A program made the translations under genes and the position numbers. The notes under the pieces were generated by a model. The model searched no databases. It was not told the origin of the DNA and saw only the letters and a list, made by a program, of their open reading frames with translations. From the NCBI RefSeq assembly GCF_002077695.1, contig NZ_MWUE01000004.1, positions 248,001 through 312,000 of the forward strand: a stretch of 64,000 bases of DNA, written 5' to 3'. Origin of the DNA: Pantoea latae (GTDB lineage Bacteria; Pseudomonadota; Gammaproteobacteria; Enterobacterales; Enterobacteriaceae). Positions 18,587 through 27,945 of the stretch are shown piece after piece (position 1 is the stretch's first letter; each line of letters begins with the position of its first letter).

Positions 18587-19174
18587 TTAAAAGAGTCGCG
18601 GCCCGTAGCCCCACAGCACCACGGTCAGCGCCAGCAGCACCTCAAACACCAGCACGCCAATGGCCAGCGTCGAGCCGGAGAAGCGCAGACTCTCGTCGCG
18701 GTCGATATTCAGGAACAGCGGAATGCCGAGATAGAGCAGATAGCCGGTATAGACCAGCGCCAGCGCGCCCACCAGCACGCAGAGCCAGACCAGCGGATAG
18801 AGCGCCACCAGGCCGCTTAAAAACAGCGGCGTCGCCACATAGCCGGCAAACACGGTGCAGCGCTGTATGCTGGGCCGCTGCGGGTAGTCGCGCGCCATCC
18901 AGTGGATCACGCGGCCCATCACCGCCACGCCGCCTAAGATAATCAGGTAAAACAGGACGCCGAGCGCAATGCCGGTCAGCAGGTTGAGTTGAATAAATTG
19001 CCCTTCGCCCAGGTTCCAGCCCAGCTGCGTGGTGCCGATAAAGGCGCAGATCACCGGGATCGCCGCCATCAGCAGAACGTGGTGGGTGTAGTGGTGCGAA
19101 ACGCTCTCGTTCTCTTGCTTGATATCACGCATCTCCCGATCGGGATGCGCCATAAGACCCCAGACATGGTTCAT
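18587..19174 (-). CDS. yohC: Yip1-family inner membrane protein YohC
   Basis: A 195-residue polytopic membrane protein, the same length as E. coli YohC and very similar to it (SHHYTHHVLLMAAIPVICAF, FAGYVATPLFLSGLVALYPL, LLYLGIPLFLNI). It has five hydrophobic segments and belongs to the Yip1 domain family. Function in bacteria is unknown. It lies between pbpG and yohD as in E. coli. Confidence 0.94.
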   Translation of the reverse strand: MNHVWGLMAHPDREMRDIKQENESVSHHYTHHVLLMAAIPVICAFIGTTQLGWNLGEGQFIQLNLLTGIALGVLFYLIILGGVAVMGRVIHWMARDYPQRPSIQRCTVFAGYVATPLFLSGLVALYPLVWLCVLVGALALVYTGYLLYLGIPLFLNIDRDESLRFSGSTLAIGVLVFEVLLALTVVLWGYGPRLF

Positions 19175-19381
19175 ATCATCACCTCTCTGATGCGATAAGC
19201 CGCCTTATCCATGCCGAGCGATTTTTCAGGCAGCGTCACTGAAGTATAAACGGGGTTGCTGCTTTTGTAGCCAGCGCGCCGGCGATCGGCAAAAAATTGT
19301 CGCGCCGCGCGTCGTCCGCCGGAAGGATTGGCCGAAGCGGTATAGAATGTAGAGATCGCGGACAAAGCAGGGAGTTCTCTT

Positions 19382-19957
19382 TTGCATTTCGATATCAATG
19401 GATTAATTACGCAGTACGGCTACCTGGCGATGCTGATCGGCTGTATCGCCGAGGGCGAAACCTTTACCCTGCTGGGCGGCGTCGCGGCGCATGAAGGGCT
19501 GTTGAATTTTGGCGGCGTCGTACTGGCGGCGATGGCCGGCGGGGTGATCGGCGATGAGTTGCTCTACTGGATCGGCCGTCGTTACGGCACGAAGATCCTG
19601 CGCAAGCTGAAAAAACATCAGGACAAAGTGGTCAAGGCGAACCGTCTGATCCAGCGTCATCCCAGCCTGTTTGTTATTGGCGTGCGCTTTATGTACGGCT
19701 TTCGCATTATCGGCCCAATTATCATCGGCGCCAGTCACCTGAAGCCGATGAAGTTTTTCCTGCTGAATATCGTCGGCGCGGCGATCTGGGCGACCATCTT
19801 CGTCGCCCTGGGCTACTTTGCCGGCGGCATGATCGCCCCCTGGCTGCACAAGCTCGACCAGCACCTGAAACATATTCTGTGGCTGGTCGCGGCGGTGATC
19901 TTCGCCTTTGCGCTGCGTTGGGTGATCCGTCGCTGGAACACCCGCCGCGCCGGTTAG
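19382..19957 (+). CDS. yohD: DedA-family membrane protein YohD (TTG start)
   Basis: DedA/VTT-family inner membrane protein (191 aa; E. coli 192). DedA proteins are implicated in undecaprenyl-phosphate or phospholipid flipping and envelope homeostasis. The family signature GVRFMYGFRIIGPIIIGAS is intact, as is the N-terminal GCIAEGETFTLLGGVAA. Initiation is at TTG, preceded by AGGGAG with seven-base spacing. No in-frame ATG exists at the family's N-terminus, so the TTG start is well supported. It converges on yohF with a four-base overlap of stop codons. Confidence 0.93.
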   Translation: MHFDINGLITQYGYLAMLIGCIAEGETFTLLGGVAAHEGLLNFGGVVLAAMAGGVIGDELLYWIGRRYGTKILRKLKKHQDKVVKANRLIQRHPSLFVIGVRFMYGFRIIGPIIIGASHLKPMKFFLLNIVGAAIWATIFVALGYFAGGMIAPWLHKLDQHLKHILWLVAAVIFAFALRWVIRRWNTRRAG

Positions 19958-20736
19958 ATATCTTTTCCGCCGTAGAACTGCGGGTTGGCCAGCATAAAGC
20001 CGCCGTCGACGATAAAGGATTGTCCGGTGGTGTAGCTGGCCCACTCCGAGCAGAGCCAGGCAACCAGGCTGGCGATTTCGCGCACGTCGCCGGGCCGCCC
20101 AATCGGGATTTCCGGCGTCTTGATCTTCTGCGCGTCGCCGTCGCCCATGTTGTTCATCGGCGTGGCGATGGCGCCAGGCGCCACTGAATTCACCAGAATA
20201 TTCTCTTTGATCAGGCTGATGGCCATCGATTTGGTCAGGCCGCCCATGGCGTGCTTCGCCGCCGTGTAGGCGACGGCGTCGGGCAGCGGCGTATGCTCAT
20301 GCACCGAGGTGATATTGATGATGCGTCCGCCGTCGCCCTGCTCCACCATTTTGCGCGCGGCGATTTGGCCGCACACAAAGGCACCGTCGACGTCGACGCT
20401 GAACACCTTGCGCCACTCGTCAAACGGCGTCTCGAGGAAAGGCGATTTGGCGTTGGCGCCGGCGTTGTTCACCAGCGCGTCGATGCGCCCTAACCTGTCG
20501 ATCAGCGCCGAGAGCGCACGGCCGCCCTCTTGCGGATCGGCGAGATCGAGATGAATGATTTCGGCGCGGCGGCCCTTGTCGCGCACCAGGCGCGCGGTCT
20601 CCTGCGCTCCCGCTTCGTCGGAACGCCAGGTGATGCCGAGATCGTAGCCCAGATCCGCCAGCATCAGGGCGCTGGCGCGGCCAATGCCGGAGTCGGATGC
20701 GGTGACGACGGCGACTTTGGTCTGTGGTGTGGTCAT
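19954..20736 (-). CDS. yohF: SDR-family oxidoreductase YohF
   Basis: Cytosolic NAD(P)-dependent short-chain dehydrogenase (260 aa; E. coli 253). The nucleotide-binding motif TASDSGIGRA lies at the N-terminus, followed by NNAGA, catalytic Ser in ITSVHEHT, and Tyr-x-x-x-Lys as YTAAK. In E. coli it is only a putative acetoin dehydrogenase. The start MTTPQTKVAV has the ribosome site GAGGAAG. The longer frame to 20862 adds a non-family extension and runs into the divergent promoter region. Confidence 0.93.
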   Translation of the reverse strand: MTTPQTKVAVVTASDSGIGRASALMLADLGYDLGITWRSDEAGAQETARLVRDKGRRAEIIHLDLADPQEGGRALSALIDRLGRIDALVNNAGANAKSPFLETPFDEWRKVFSVDVDGAFVCGQIAARKMVEQGDGGRIINITSVHEHTPLPDAVAYTAAKHAMGGLTKSMAISLIKENILVNSVAPGAIATPMNNMGDGDAQKIKTPEIPIGRPGDVREIASLVAWLCSEWASYTTGQSFIVDGGFMLANPQFYGGKDI

Positions 20737-20854
20737 AGTTGCTTCCTCAGGGTGTCGGGTAAGCTGAAGTATAGAAGCTCTCCGCGGTTGTCCAGCCGCC
20801 GCCTCCTGAGCCGCTTTGTCTATAGTTAACAGATTGCCCGCTATGGAGATGAGG

Positions 20855-22669
20855 ATGAGCAAGATAAAACGCCCGATTGAAGATCACGGCATCATTGGCG
20901 ATCTGCGCACCTGCGCGCTGGTGGCGAACGACGGCACCATCGATTATCTCTGCTGGCCGGCGCTCGACAGCCCGTCGGTGTTCGCCGCGCTGCTCGACAG
21001 CGACGACGCGGGACTCTTTTCGCTGGCGCCGGAGTGGAAAAACGTGCGGCGCCAGCAGCTCTATCTGCCCGACACCAACATTCTTCAGACGCGCTGGCTG
21101 GGCGAGGAAGGCGTCGCGGAGATCACCGACTATATGCCGATCTGCGACGACGCGAAAAAACAGCCGCGCCTGATCCGCCGTGTCAAAATGGTGCGCGGCA
21201 GCGCCTGGTTCACTATGCGCTGCGCGCCGCGTCACGACTACGCGCGCGCCTCAACCCGCGCGCAGGCTGCAGGCGACTGCGTCGATTTTTACGCCGAGGG
21301 TCAGCCGACGCTGCGCCTCGCCGCCACGGTGCCGCTGAGCTGCGACGCGCACGCCGCCACGGCGCGTTTTCAACTCCAGTCGGGCGAGCACGTCGAGTTC
21401 GAGTTTGGCAACCAGGAGGACGCGCGCATCGGCGCCGTCGCCACCGAAACCTGCTTTGAAGAGACCATTAACTACTGGCGACGCTGGAGCAAAAAAAGCA
21501 ACTACAGCGGACGCTGGCAGGAGATGGTGCAGCGCTCGGCGCTGGCGCTGAAGCTGCTCACCTCCAGCCAGCACGGCTCTATTGCCGCCGCCGCCACCTT
21601 CGGCCTGCCGGAAGAGCTGGGCGGCGAGCGCAACTGGGACTATCGCGCCTCCTGGATCCGCGACGCCTCGTTCAGCATGTATGCGCTGATGCGCCTCGGC
21701 TACGTGGACGAAGCGAAAAACTTTACCCGCTGGGTCGGCCGCTGCGTCGAGAACAGCCACCACGACGAGATGCGTTTGCAGGTGATGTACCGTCTCGACA
21801 GCGGCATCGAACTGCACGAAATCGAGCTGCTTAACCTCTCCGGCTACGCCGACTCGCAGCCGGTGCGCATCGGCAATGACGCCTGGCAGCAGACGCAGCT
21901 CGATATTTACGGCGAGCTGATGGATGCGGTCTATCTGGCGAATAAGTATGGCGAAGCGATCTCGGAGCGCGGCTGGCAGCACGTGGCGCAGATGATCGAC
22001 ATGGTGTGCGAAAACTGGAATCAGCCCGACGCCGGTATCTGGGAGATGCGCGGCGAGCCGGAGCACTTTCTGCACTCGCGCCTGATGTGCTGGGTGGCGC
22101 TGGACCGCGCGCTGCGTCTCGGCATGAAGCGCTCGCTGCCGATGCCCTACGCCCGCTGGGACAGCGCGCGCAGCGAGATCCGCGCCGATATCTGGCAAAA
22201 CTTCTGGAACGCCGAGCGCGGCCACTTCGTCTCGACGCGTCACGGCGACCATCTCGACGCCTCGATGCTGCTGATGCCGCTGGTGCGCTTCGTCGGCGCC
22301 ACCGATCCAGAGTGGCTGTCGACGCTTGACGCCATCAAGCGCGAGCTGGTGAGCGACGGCATGGTGCGCCGCTACAATATCGACGAGACGCCCGCCGACG
22401 GCCTGACCGGCTCGGAAGGATCGTTCGGCGCCTGTTCCTTCTGGTATGTGGAGTGTCTGGCGCGCGCCGGACGCATCCATGAGGCGCACTTCGAGTTTGA
22501 AAAGCTGCTGAGCTACGCCAATCCGCTCGGATTATATGCCGAGGAGTTTGACAGCCACGGCCGCGCGCTGGGCAATATGCCGCAGGCGCTGACCCATCTG
22601 GCGCTGATTAGCGCCGCCTTTTTTCTCAACCGGAAACTGAGCGGCGAGGTGACCTTATGGCAGCCCTGA
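20855..22669 (+). CDS. Glycoside hydrolase family 15 protein (glucoamylase/trehalase-like)
   Basis: A 604-residue cytosolic hydrolase without a signal peptide. An N-terminal beta-sandwich (about 1-210) starts RPIEDHGIIGDLRTCALV and contains GTIDYLCWPALDSPSVFAALL. An (alpha/alpha)6 barrel follows, with the GH15 motif NWDYRASWIRDASFSMYAL and the C-terminal catalytic-acid region GLTGSEGSFGACSFWYVE. Bacterial relatives act on trehalose or alpha-glucans. Which one cannot be told from sequence, although close relatives are often called trehalase-like. It diverges from yohF. GGAG lies upstream of several closely spaced ATGs (20843, 20849, 20855); 20855 is preferred. Confidence 0.85.
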   Translation: MSKIKRPIEDHGIIGDLRTCALVANDGTIDYLCWPALDSPSVFAALLDSDDAGLFSLAPEWKNVRRQQLYLPDTNILQTRWLGEEGVAEITDYMPICDDAKKQPRLIRRVKMVRGSAWFTMRCAPRHDYARASTRAQAAGDCVDFYAEGQPTLRLAATVPLSCDAHAATARFQLQSGEHVEFEFGNQEDARIGAVATETCFEETINYWRRWSKKSNYSGRWQEMVQRSALALKLLTSSQHGSIAAAATFGLPEELGGERNWDYRASWIRDASFSMYALMRLGYVDEAKNFTRWVGRCVENSHHDEMRLQVMYRLDSGIELHEIELLNLSGYADSQPVRIGNDAWQQTQLDIYGELMDAVYLANKYGEAISERGWQHVAQMIDMVCENWNQPDAGIWEMRGEPEHFLHSRLMCWVALDRALRLGMKRSLPMPYARWDSARSEIRADIWQNFWNAERGHFVSTRHGDHLDASMLLMPLVRFVGATDPEWLSTLDAIKRELVSDGMVRRYNIDETPADGLTGSEGSFGACSFWYVECLARAGRIHEAHFEFEKLLSYANPLGLYAEEFDSHGRALGNMPQALTHLALISAAFFLNRKLSGEVTLWQP

Positions 22670-22725
22670 CGGCCCCGATGACACAGCTGGATACCTAAAG
22701 TCTGCGCTGGCTGCTAAAATCCTGA

Positions 22726-22832
22726 TTCACAACATCGAAACAATGCCCATATAATGTGCAGCCGGTCACGCTGACCGGTACGGGTTCGATAAACTGACAA
22801 GCCTGCTAACAGGCCATAACGACTTGTAAAAT
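22726..22832 (+). promoter_or_regulatory. Sigma-70 promoter and structured leader of ldtB
   Basis: The -35 is TTCACA (22726-22731), with an 18-base spacer and a perfect -10 TATAAT (22750-22755). The roughly 70-base leader contains two hairpins: CCGGTCA/TGACCGG (22762-22778, loop CGC) and GCCTG/CAGGC near 22800-22813. No Shine-Dalgarno sequence is visible before the ATG at 22833. Confidence 0.7.
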
Positions 22833-23912
22833 ATGAAAATGATTCGCGCGTTCGCTTCAATGGCTCTGGCGCTGGCTGCATTCAGTCAGTCCGCCTTCGC
22901 TGTGGTTTACCCCTTACCAGCCGCCAACAGCCGTCTGGTTGGGCAAAATATTGAGATCACCGTCCCGCAGGATAACAAGCTGCCGCTGGAAGCCTTTGCG
23001 GCGCAATACCAGATGGGCCTCAGCAATATGCTGGAAGCCAACCCTGGCATGGATGTCTATCTGCCGCAGGCGGGCAAAAAAATGATCGTTCCGCAGCAGT
23101 TGATTCTGCCTGACGCCCCGCGCGAAGGCATTGTGATCAACAGCGCGGAGATGCGCCTTTACTACTACCCGAAAGGCACCAAAACCGTGGTTGTGCTGCC
23201 GATCGGTATCGGCGAGTTGGGCAAAGACACCCCGATCAACTGGACCACCTCAGTGCAGCGTAAGAAAGCGGGCCCGACCTGGACGCCGACCAAAGCGATG
23301 CACGCGGAGTACGCCTCGCGCGGCGAGAACCTGCCGGAAGTCTTCCCGGCCGGCCCGGACAACCCGATGGGCCTCTACGCGCTCTATATCGGTCGTCTCT
23401 ACGCCATCCACGGCACCAACGCCAATTTCGGCATCGGCCTGCGCGTCAGCCACGGCTGCGTGCGTCTGCGCGCCGACGATATCAAATGGCTGTTTGAAAA
23501 CGTGCCGGTCGGCACGCGCGTGCAGTTTATCGACCAGCCGGTGAAGGCCACGGTGGAGCCGGACGGTTCGCGCTATGTCGAGGTGCACAACCCGCTCTCT
23601 ACCACCGAAGAGCAGTTTAACTCGCGCGAAGTGGTGCCGATTACCCTGACCTCCGCGGTGACCAAAGTGATCACCGACGCCAGCGTCAGCCAGGATCAGG
23701 TTAACGCCGCGATTCAGAACCGCACCGGGATGCCGACGAAAGTCAACGGCGTTGCCGACAGCGTGCAGACCGCGCCGACCGAGATGCCGGAAGCGCCGGG
23801 CGCGCAGCCGAAAGAGGAGCCGATGACGCCGGTAACGCCGCAGGGCGCGAACGTCGTCGACCCGAATGCGGCGCCGCAGCCGCAGCCCGCTGCCGCTGAT
23901 AATCCGTCATAA
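22833..23912 (+). CDS. ldtB: L,D-transpeptidase LdtB (YbiS) with extended C-terminal tail
   Basis: Periplasmic YkuD-domain enzyme that attaches Braun lipoprotein to peptidoglycan in E. coli. The signal peptide ends at about Ala23. A LysM-like region (about 38-90) precedes the catalytic domain (about 98-235), with His193 in HGTNANFG and the nucleophile Cys209 in SHGCVRL. The first ~304 residues align end-to-end with E. coli YbiS (306 aa, ending NRSGMPVRLN). An extra tail of about 55 residues, rich in Pro, Ala, Gln and Glu, follows. The likely start is the ATG at 22833 or 22839. A strong terminator lies after the gene. Confidence 0.92.
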   Translation: MKMIRAFASMALALAAFSQSAFAVVYPLPAANSRLVGQNIEITVPQDNKLPLEAFAAQYQMGLSNMLEANPGMDVYLPQAGKKMIVPQQLILPDAPREGIVINSAEMRLYYYPKGTKTVVVLPIGIGELGKDTPINWTTSVQRKKAGPTWTPTKAMHAEYASRGENLPEVFPAGPDNPMGLYALYIGRLYAIHGTNANFGIGLRVSHGCVRLRADDIKWLFENVPVGTRVQFIDQPVKATVEPDGSRYVEVHNPLSTTEEQFNSREVVPITLTSAVTKVITDASVSQDQVNAAIQNRTGMPTKVNGVADSVQTAPTEMPEAPGAQPKEEPMTPVTPQGANVVDPNAAPQPQPAAADNPS

Positions 23913-23924
23913 GGTTATCTCGTA

Positions 23925-23953
23925 GAAAAAAGCCCGCTTCGGCGGGCTTTTTT
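23925..23953. terminator. Bidirectional terminator shared by ldtB and the LprI-like gene
   Basis: AAAAAAGCCCGC pairs with GCGGGCTTTTTT around the tetraloop TTCG. The poly-A and poly-T flanks make it work on both strands. The far end includes the first two bases of the neighbouring minus-strand stop codon. Confidence 0.95.
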
Positions 23954-24479
23954 ACGGGCTGACGCCCTCGGACCTGAATTTAGGTTCGGGCAGCAGCGCG
24001 GGCGTGGAGTCCTGATAGCGCAGCCAGTTCTCCCACTGGTTATGGATACGCAGCTCGATAAGCTGGATAGCGCGATCGGCGCCCATCACGCCGCGAATAG
24101 TACCGCCCTGCCAGTAGGTTGCGGTGGCGGCGGAGGCTTTCTCTTCCAGCGCGTCCCAGGCGTTATTTTCCGCCTCGAACGCCGCCAGCTGTTCCTGGCT
24201 TTGTTCTGCCGGCTCATCGCCGTTCTCGGCAAGGCGCTTCCTTATCGCCGTCAGATAGTGCGCCTTAACGGCTTCTACCTGCGCCTTCATCTCTCCATAG
24301 CACGCGTTCATATCGAGGGTGGTTTGCTGGGGATTATCCGGACAGCTTATCTGGAAGATCTCTGCGCCGTTCTCCCGCGTGCTGCCCGGTAAAGCGGCCC
24401 GCTCCGTCGCGGCAAAAACCGGCGCCGCCAGGCTGACCAGCAGCAGCGCGCCGGTGGTGTGGATAAGCGTTCTCAGCAT
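23952..24479 (-). CDS. LprI-like (DUF1311) periplasmic protein
   Basis: A 175-residue secreted protein with a signal peptide ending APVFAAT. It resembles the DUF1311/LprI family, named after a mycobacterial lysozyme inhibitor. Landmarks are the paired cysteines (ISCPDN and NACYGEMKAQV), the helical middle (LAAFEAENNAWDALEEKASA) and GGTIRGVMGADRAIQLIELRI. The family's enzymatic role is unproven in enterobacteria. A very strong ribosome site (GAGGAGG) precedes the ATG. It is adjacent and convergent to ldtB. An envelope role is inferred from the signal peptide. Confidence 0.8.
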   Translation of the reverse strand: MLRTLIHTTGALLLVSLAAPVFAATERAALPGSTRENGAEIFQISCPDNPQQTTLDMNACYGEMKAQVEAVKAHYLTAIRKRLAENGDEPAEQSQEQLAAFEAENNAWDALEEKASAATATYWQGGTIRGVMGADRAIQLIELRIHNQWENWLRYQDSTPALLPEPKFRSEGVSP

Positions 24480-24557
24480 AACACCTCCTCTTGATTGAAA
24501 GGCTGAGCGGCACTGAATTCATCGGCACTAAACGTGGGCCGGCAAGGCCGCTCCTGG

Positions 24558-24905
24558 CTACTTCTTCTTATTCAGCATCGACTTTAAATCGGCAAACGGA
24601 TTATAGGTGGCTTCACCCACCTCTTTTTGCGCATCCTCTCCCGCCACCACGCGAGTGCCGTACTGATCCGCTTCGGTATATTTTGAGTGCTCGTGGTCAT
24701 GACAATAGAGACACAGCAGCTCCCAGTTGCTGCCATCTTCCGGGTTGTTGGTATGGTCATGGTCGATATGATGCACGGTTAATTCGCGCAGGTTGGAGTA
24801 GACAAACTCACGCGCGCAGCGTCCACAGACCCAGGGATAGATTTTTAATGCCTTCTCACGGTAGCCGCTTTCCAGCCGCGCGTAGTTTTTGGGGATAAGA
24901 GCCAT
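24558..24905 (-). CDS. yajD: HNH endonuclease-domain protein YajD
   Basis: A 115-residue protein, identical in length and nearly in sequence to E. coli YajD. It contains an HNH nuclease fold: CGRCAREF zinc cysteines, VHHIDHDHTNNPEDGSN, and LLCLYCHDHEHS. Likely a cytosolic metal-dependent nuclease; its substrate is unknown. Base use and context show no sign of being mobile. Confidence 0.95.
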   Translation of the reverse strand: MALIPKNYARLESGYREKALKIYPWVCGRCAREFVYSNLRELTVHHIDHDHTNNPEDGSNWELLCLYCHDHEHSKYTEADQYGTRVVAGEDAQKEVGEATYNPFADLKSMLNKKK

Positions 24906-25041
24906 GGTCGATGTTACCTGTCAGAGAAAAATCGTGTTGCCGGGATAGTCTGGCTAACAAGGTACATCAAGTTGACTGCCGCGTCCGCTCTATGTTGCGA
25001 GTCGCAGCTGTTGCGGGGGCGGCAGACGCCGCCCCGCGCTA

Positions 25042-26112
25042 TCAGGATTTGGGGAAGATCCACACGTGATTTTCAGGCAGCGCCAGGTGGCAGTGCTGCG
25101 GATCGCGCAGCTCGCTGCCGTAGGCGCGGATGACAAAATCGTCGCCCGCAGTGCGGAACAGGTATTCCCAGCGATCGCCAAGGTACATGCTGGTGAGCAG
25201 CGGCAGTTCCAGCTGGTTTTCGCCCGGCCCCTCCACCAGCTTCACGCGCTCGACCCGGATCACCGCCGTGGCCTCCTGGCCGAGCTGCACCCCTTCGCCC
25301 GCCTTGCCCCACAGCGTCCAGCCTTTGCCCTCGATGCGCGCGTTGCCGTCGCGCAGCTCGGTAATTTTCCCGTGCAGCCGGTTGTTGCTGCCCATAAACT
25401 CGGCGGTGAACAGGGTTTGAGGCGATCCGTACATCTCCTGCGGCGTGCCCTGCTGCTCGATCCTGCCGTTATTCAGCAGCAGGATGCGATCGGAAATCGC
25501 CATCGCCTCGTTTTGATCGTGCGTGACCATCAGCGCGGAGAGGCCGAGTTTAATGATCAGCTCGCGCAGAAAGACGCGCGCCTCTTCGCGCAGTTTGGCG
25601 TCGAGGTTCGACAGCGGTTCATCCAGCAGGATCACCGGCGGGTTATAGACCAGCGCGCGGCCAATCGCGACGCGCTGCTGCTGTCCGCCGGAAAGCTGGT
25701 GCGGATGGCGCTTGCCAAGATGGCCCAGCCCCAGCTGGTTCAGCACATCCTGCACCCGTTGAGCGATCTCCGTCGAGGGCACCTTGCGCAGCTTCAGCGG
25801 ATAGGCCACGTTCTCGAACACTGTTTTATGCGGCCACAGCGCGTAGGACTGGAACACCAGCCCCAGATTACGCTCTTCCGCCGGGATCTCGCTGCGCGGC
25901 GTGCCGGCGTAAACCCGGTTTTTGCCGATAACGATGGTGCCCTGCGTCGGTTTTTCCAGCCCGGCCACGGCGCGCAGCAGCGTGGTTTTACCGCTGCCGG
26001 AGGGGCCCAGCAGTGAAACCACCTCGCCGCGCTGCAGGTTCATGGAGACCCCTTTCAGCACCGGGTTGTCGCCATAGGTTAAATGCAGATCTTCTACCGA
26101 TAACTCAGTCAT
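25042..26112 (-). CDS. ABC transporter ATP-binding protein (FbpC/AfuC-like)
   Basis: A 356-residue ATPase of the iron/spermidine/sulfate importer type. Walker A is GPSGSGKTT (36-44), signature LSGGQQQR (140-147) and Walker B VILLDEP (160-166). A C-terminal TOBE-like domain (about 270-356) includes VIRVERVKLV. It overlaps the permease gene by eight bases, so it forms one unit with the permease and the binding protein. The FbpC label reflects family similarity only. The cargo is discussed under the binding protein. Confidence 0.88.
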   Translation of the reverse strand: MTELSVEDLHLTYGDNPVLKGVSMNLQRGEVVSLLGPSGSGKTTLLRAVAGLEKPTQGTIVIGKNRVYAGTPRSEIPAEERNLGLVFQSYALWPHKTVFENVAYPLKLRKVPSTEIAQRVQDVLNQLGLGHLGKRHPHQLSGGQQQRVAIGRALVYNPPVILLDEPLSNLDAKLREEARVFLRELIIKLGLSALMVTHDQNEAMAISDRILLLNNGRIEQQGTPQEMYGSPQTLFTAEFMGSNNRLHGKITELRDGNARIEGKGWTLWGKAGEGVQLGQEATAVIRVERVKLVEGPGENQLELPLLTSMYLGDRWEYLFRTAGDDFVIRAYGSELRDPQHCHLALPENHVWIFPKS

Positions 26113-27874
26113 GTAATTTAACTCCGAATCGCAGGGCGATACCCAGACCGACCACCACCAGCAGGATGTTGATAAAAGAGAGCGCGGCGACGATATCAAT
26201 GGCGCCCGCCGCCCACAGGGAAACCAGCATCGAGCCGATGGTTTCCGTACCGGGCGAAAGCAGGTAAACGCCGGTAGAGTATTCGCGTTCAAAAATCAGA
26301 AACATCAGCAGCCAGGAGCCAATCAGGCCGTAGCGAGAGAGCGGAATGGTAACGTGACGCGTAATCTGCCCGCGCGTGGCGCCGGTGCTGCGCGCCGCTT
26401 CCTCCAGCTCCGGCCCGACCTGCAGCAGCGTCGAGGAGATCAGCCGCAGGCCATAGGCCATCCACACCACGGTGTAGGCGAGCCAGACGCTGAAGATGGT
26501 GCTGCGCAGCGAACGCAGCCAGACGACCAGGTTATCGCGCAGCCACTGCGACCAGGCGAAGTCGGAGAGCCAGCCCGACTTCAGCGCGTTGTCCAGCCAC
26601 AGCGGCAGGAACAGAAACACCCAGAGAAACGCCAGACCCGCCAGCAGCCCCGGCACCGCGCGCGGCACCAGCACGCTGTAGTCGAGAAAGCGCGTGGTGT
26701 TGTCGGGCTTACGGTGCATGGCGATGCCGATAAACAGATAGCATCCCACCGCCAGCGCGCCGCCGATGACGCCGATCGCCATGGAGTTGACGATGGCGCG
26801 CAGCAGGTTCGGCTGCGCCCAGATGGTCTGGAAGGTTTTAATCGACAGCTCATCCCACAGCGAAACGCCGACGCCCCAGTTAGAGATAAAGGCGCGCAGC
26901 ACTACGCCGATCAGCGGCACGCCGATGGTCACCGTCAGCCAGAACGCCACCACCGCGCCCGCCACCCAGCGCCATTTCCCCAGCGGCAGGGCGCGCGCCT
27001 GGGAGGCTTTACCCTTCAGCGTCACGAAACGGTTGGCGGTGCGCATCAGGCGACGCTGCAGCATCACCAGCGGGATGGTGATGCAGATCAGCACCACCGC
27101 CACCGCGGCCATCAGGTGATAGGAAGGCGTGCCGAGCTTATTGGTCAGCTGATAGAGATAGGTGGCGAGCACCATGTTGCCTTCTGGATCGCCCAGCACC
27201 AGCATCAGGCCAAACACCTCCAGCCCGAGGAAAAACAGCAGCACGACGGCGTAAAGAATTGAGGGTCGCACCATTGGCAGGCTCACCGCCGTCATCACCT
27301 GCAGCGGCGAGGCGCCGGCGATGCGCGCGGCCTCTTCCACATCCGAGCCGACGCTGCGCAGCGCCGAAGAGATATAGAGATAGGCGTGAGGAACGTGCGT
27401 CAGGCCGGCAATCACCACGATGCTCGACATGTCGTAAATATTCCACGGCACAAAGCCGAGCAGAGACTGCGCCCAGAGCGAAAAGAAGCCGACCGGCCCG
27501 GCGGCCACCACATAGCCGAACCCCAGCACCATTGGCGAGACGAAAATCGGCACGAGGATCAGCGGCTCGATAATGCGCCTGCCCGGTAAGTCGGTACGCA
27601 CCATCAGGAACGCCAGAATGCCGCCCAGCGGAATAGCGATCGCCACCAGCCCAAAGGCGAGAATAAAACCGCTTCTCAGCGCTTTATAAAAATCGGGATC
27701 GGTAAAAATAAATTCAAACGACTCCAGGCTCCACGCCTTCGACGGCGCAAAAAACGGCGCGGATAAAAAACTCTGGATAACAATAAACGACAGCGGAACG
27801 TAGATAACCAGCGTGGTTATCAGCACCACCACGCCACGCGGCAGGCTTTGCCACTTTCTGCGCAATGCACTCAT
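26105..27874 (-). CDS. ABC transporter permease, two fused permease domains (FbpB/AfuB-like)
   Basis: A 589-residue inner membrane protein with about twelve helices arranged as two tandem permease modules, as in FbpB-type transporters. Each module has its coupling loop, seen as EEAARIAGASPLQVMTAV in the first half and EEAARSTGATRGQITRHV in the second. It sits 71 bases after the binding-protein gene and overlaps the ATPase start. It forms the translocation pore with the ATPase. Confidence 0.9.
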   Translation of the reverse strand: MSALRRKWQSLPRGVVVLITTLVIYVPLSFIVIQSFLSAPFFAPSKAWSLESFEFIFTDPDFYKALRSGFILAFGLVAIAIPLGGILAFLMVRTDLPGRRIIEPLILVPIFVSPMVLGFGYVVAAGPVGFFSLWAQSLLGFVPWNIYDMSSIVVIAGLTHVPHAYLYISSALRSVGSDVEEAARIAGASPLQVMTAVSLPMVRPSILYAVVLLFFLGLEVFGLMLVLGDPEGNMVLATYLYQLTNKLGTPSYHLMAAVAVVLICITIPLVMLQRRLMRTANRFVTLKGKASQARALPLGKWRWVAGAVVAFWLTVTIGVPLIGVVLRAFISNWGVGVSLWDELSIKTFQTIWAQPNLLRAIVNSMAIGVIGGALAVGCYLFIGIAMHRKPDNTTRFLDYSVLVPRAVPGLLAGLAFLWVFLFLPLWLDNALKSGWLSDFAWSQWLRDNLVVWLRSLRSTIFSVWLAYTVVWMAYGLRLISSTLLQVGPELEEAARSTGATRGQITRHVTIPLSRYGLIGSWLLMFLIFEREYSTGVYLLSPGTETIGSMLVSLWAAGAIDIVAALSFINILLVVVGLGIALRFGVKLHD

Positions 27875-27945
27875 ATCGAGACCCTGAATGGCGAAATCAA
27901 GAGAAAGAGAAGCGCGGCGCAGCGAGCCGCGCTTCCGTACTGCCG

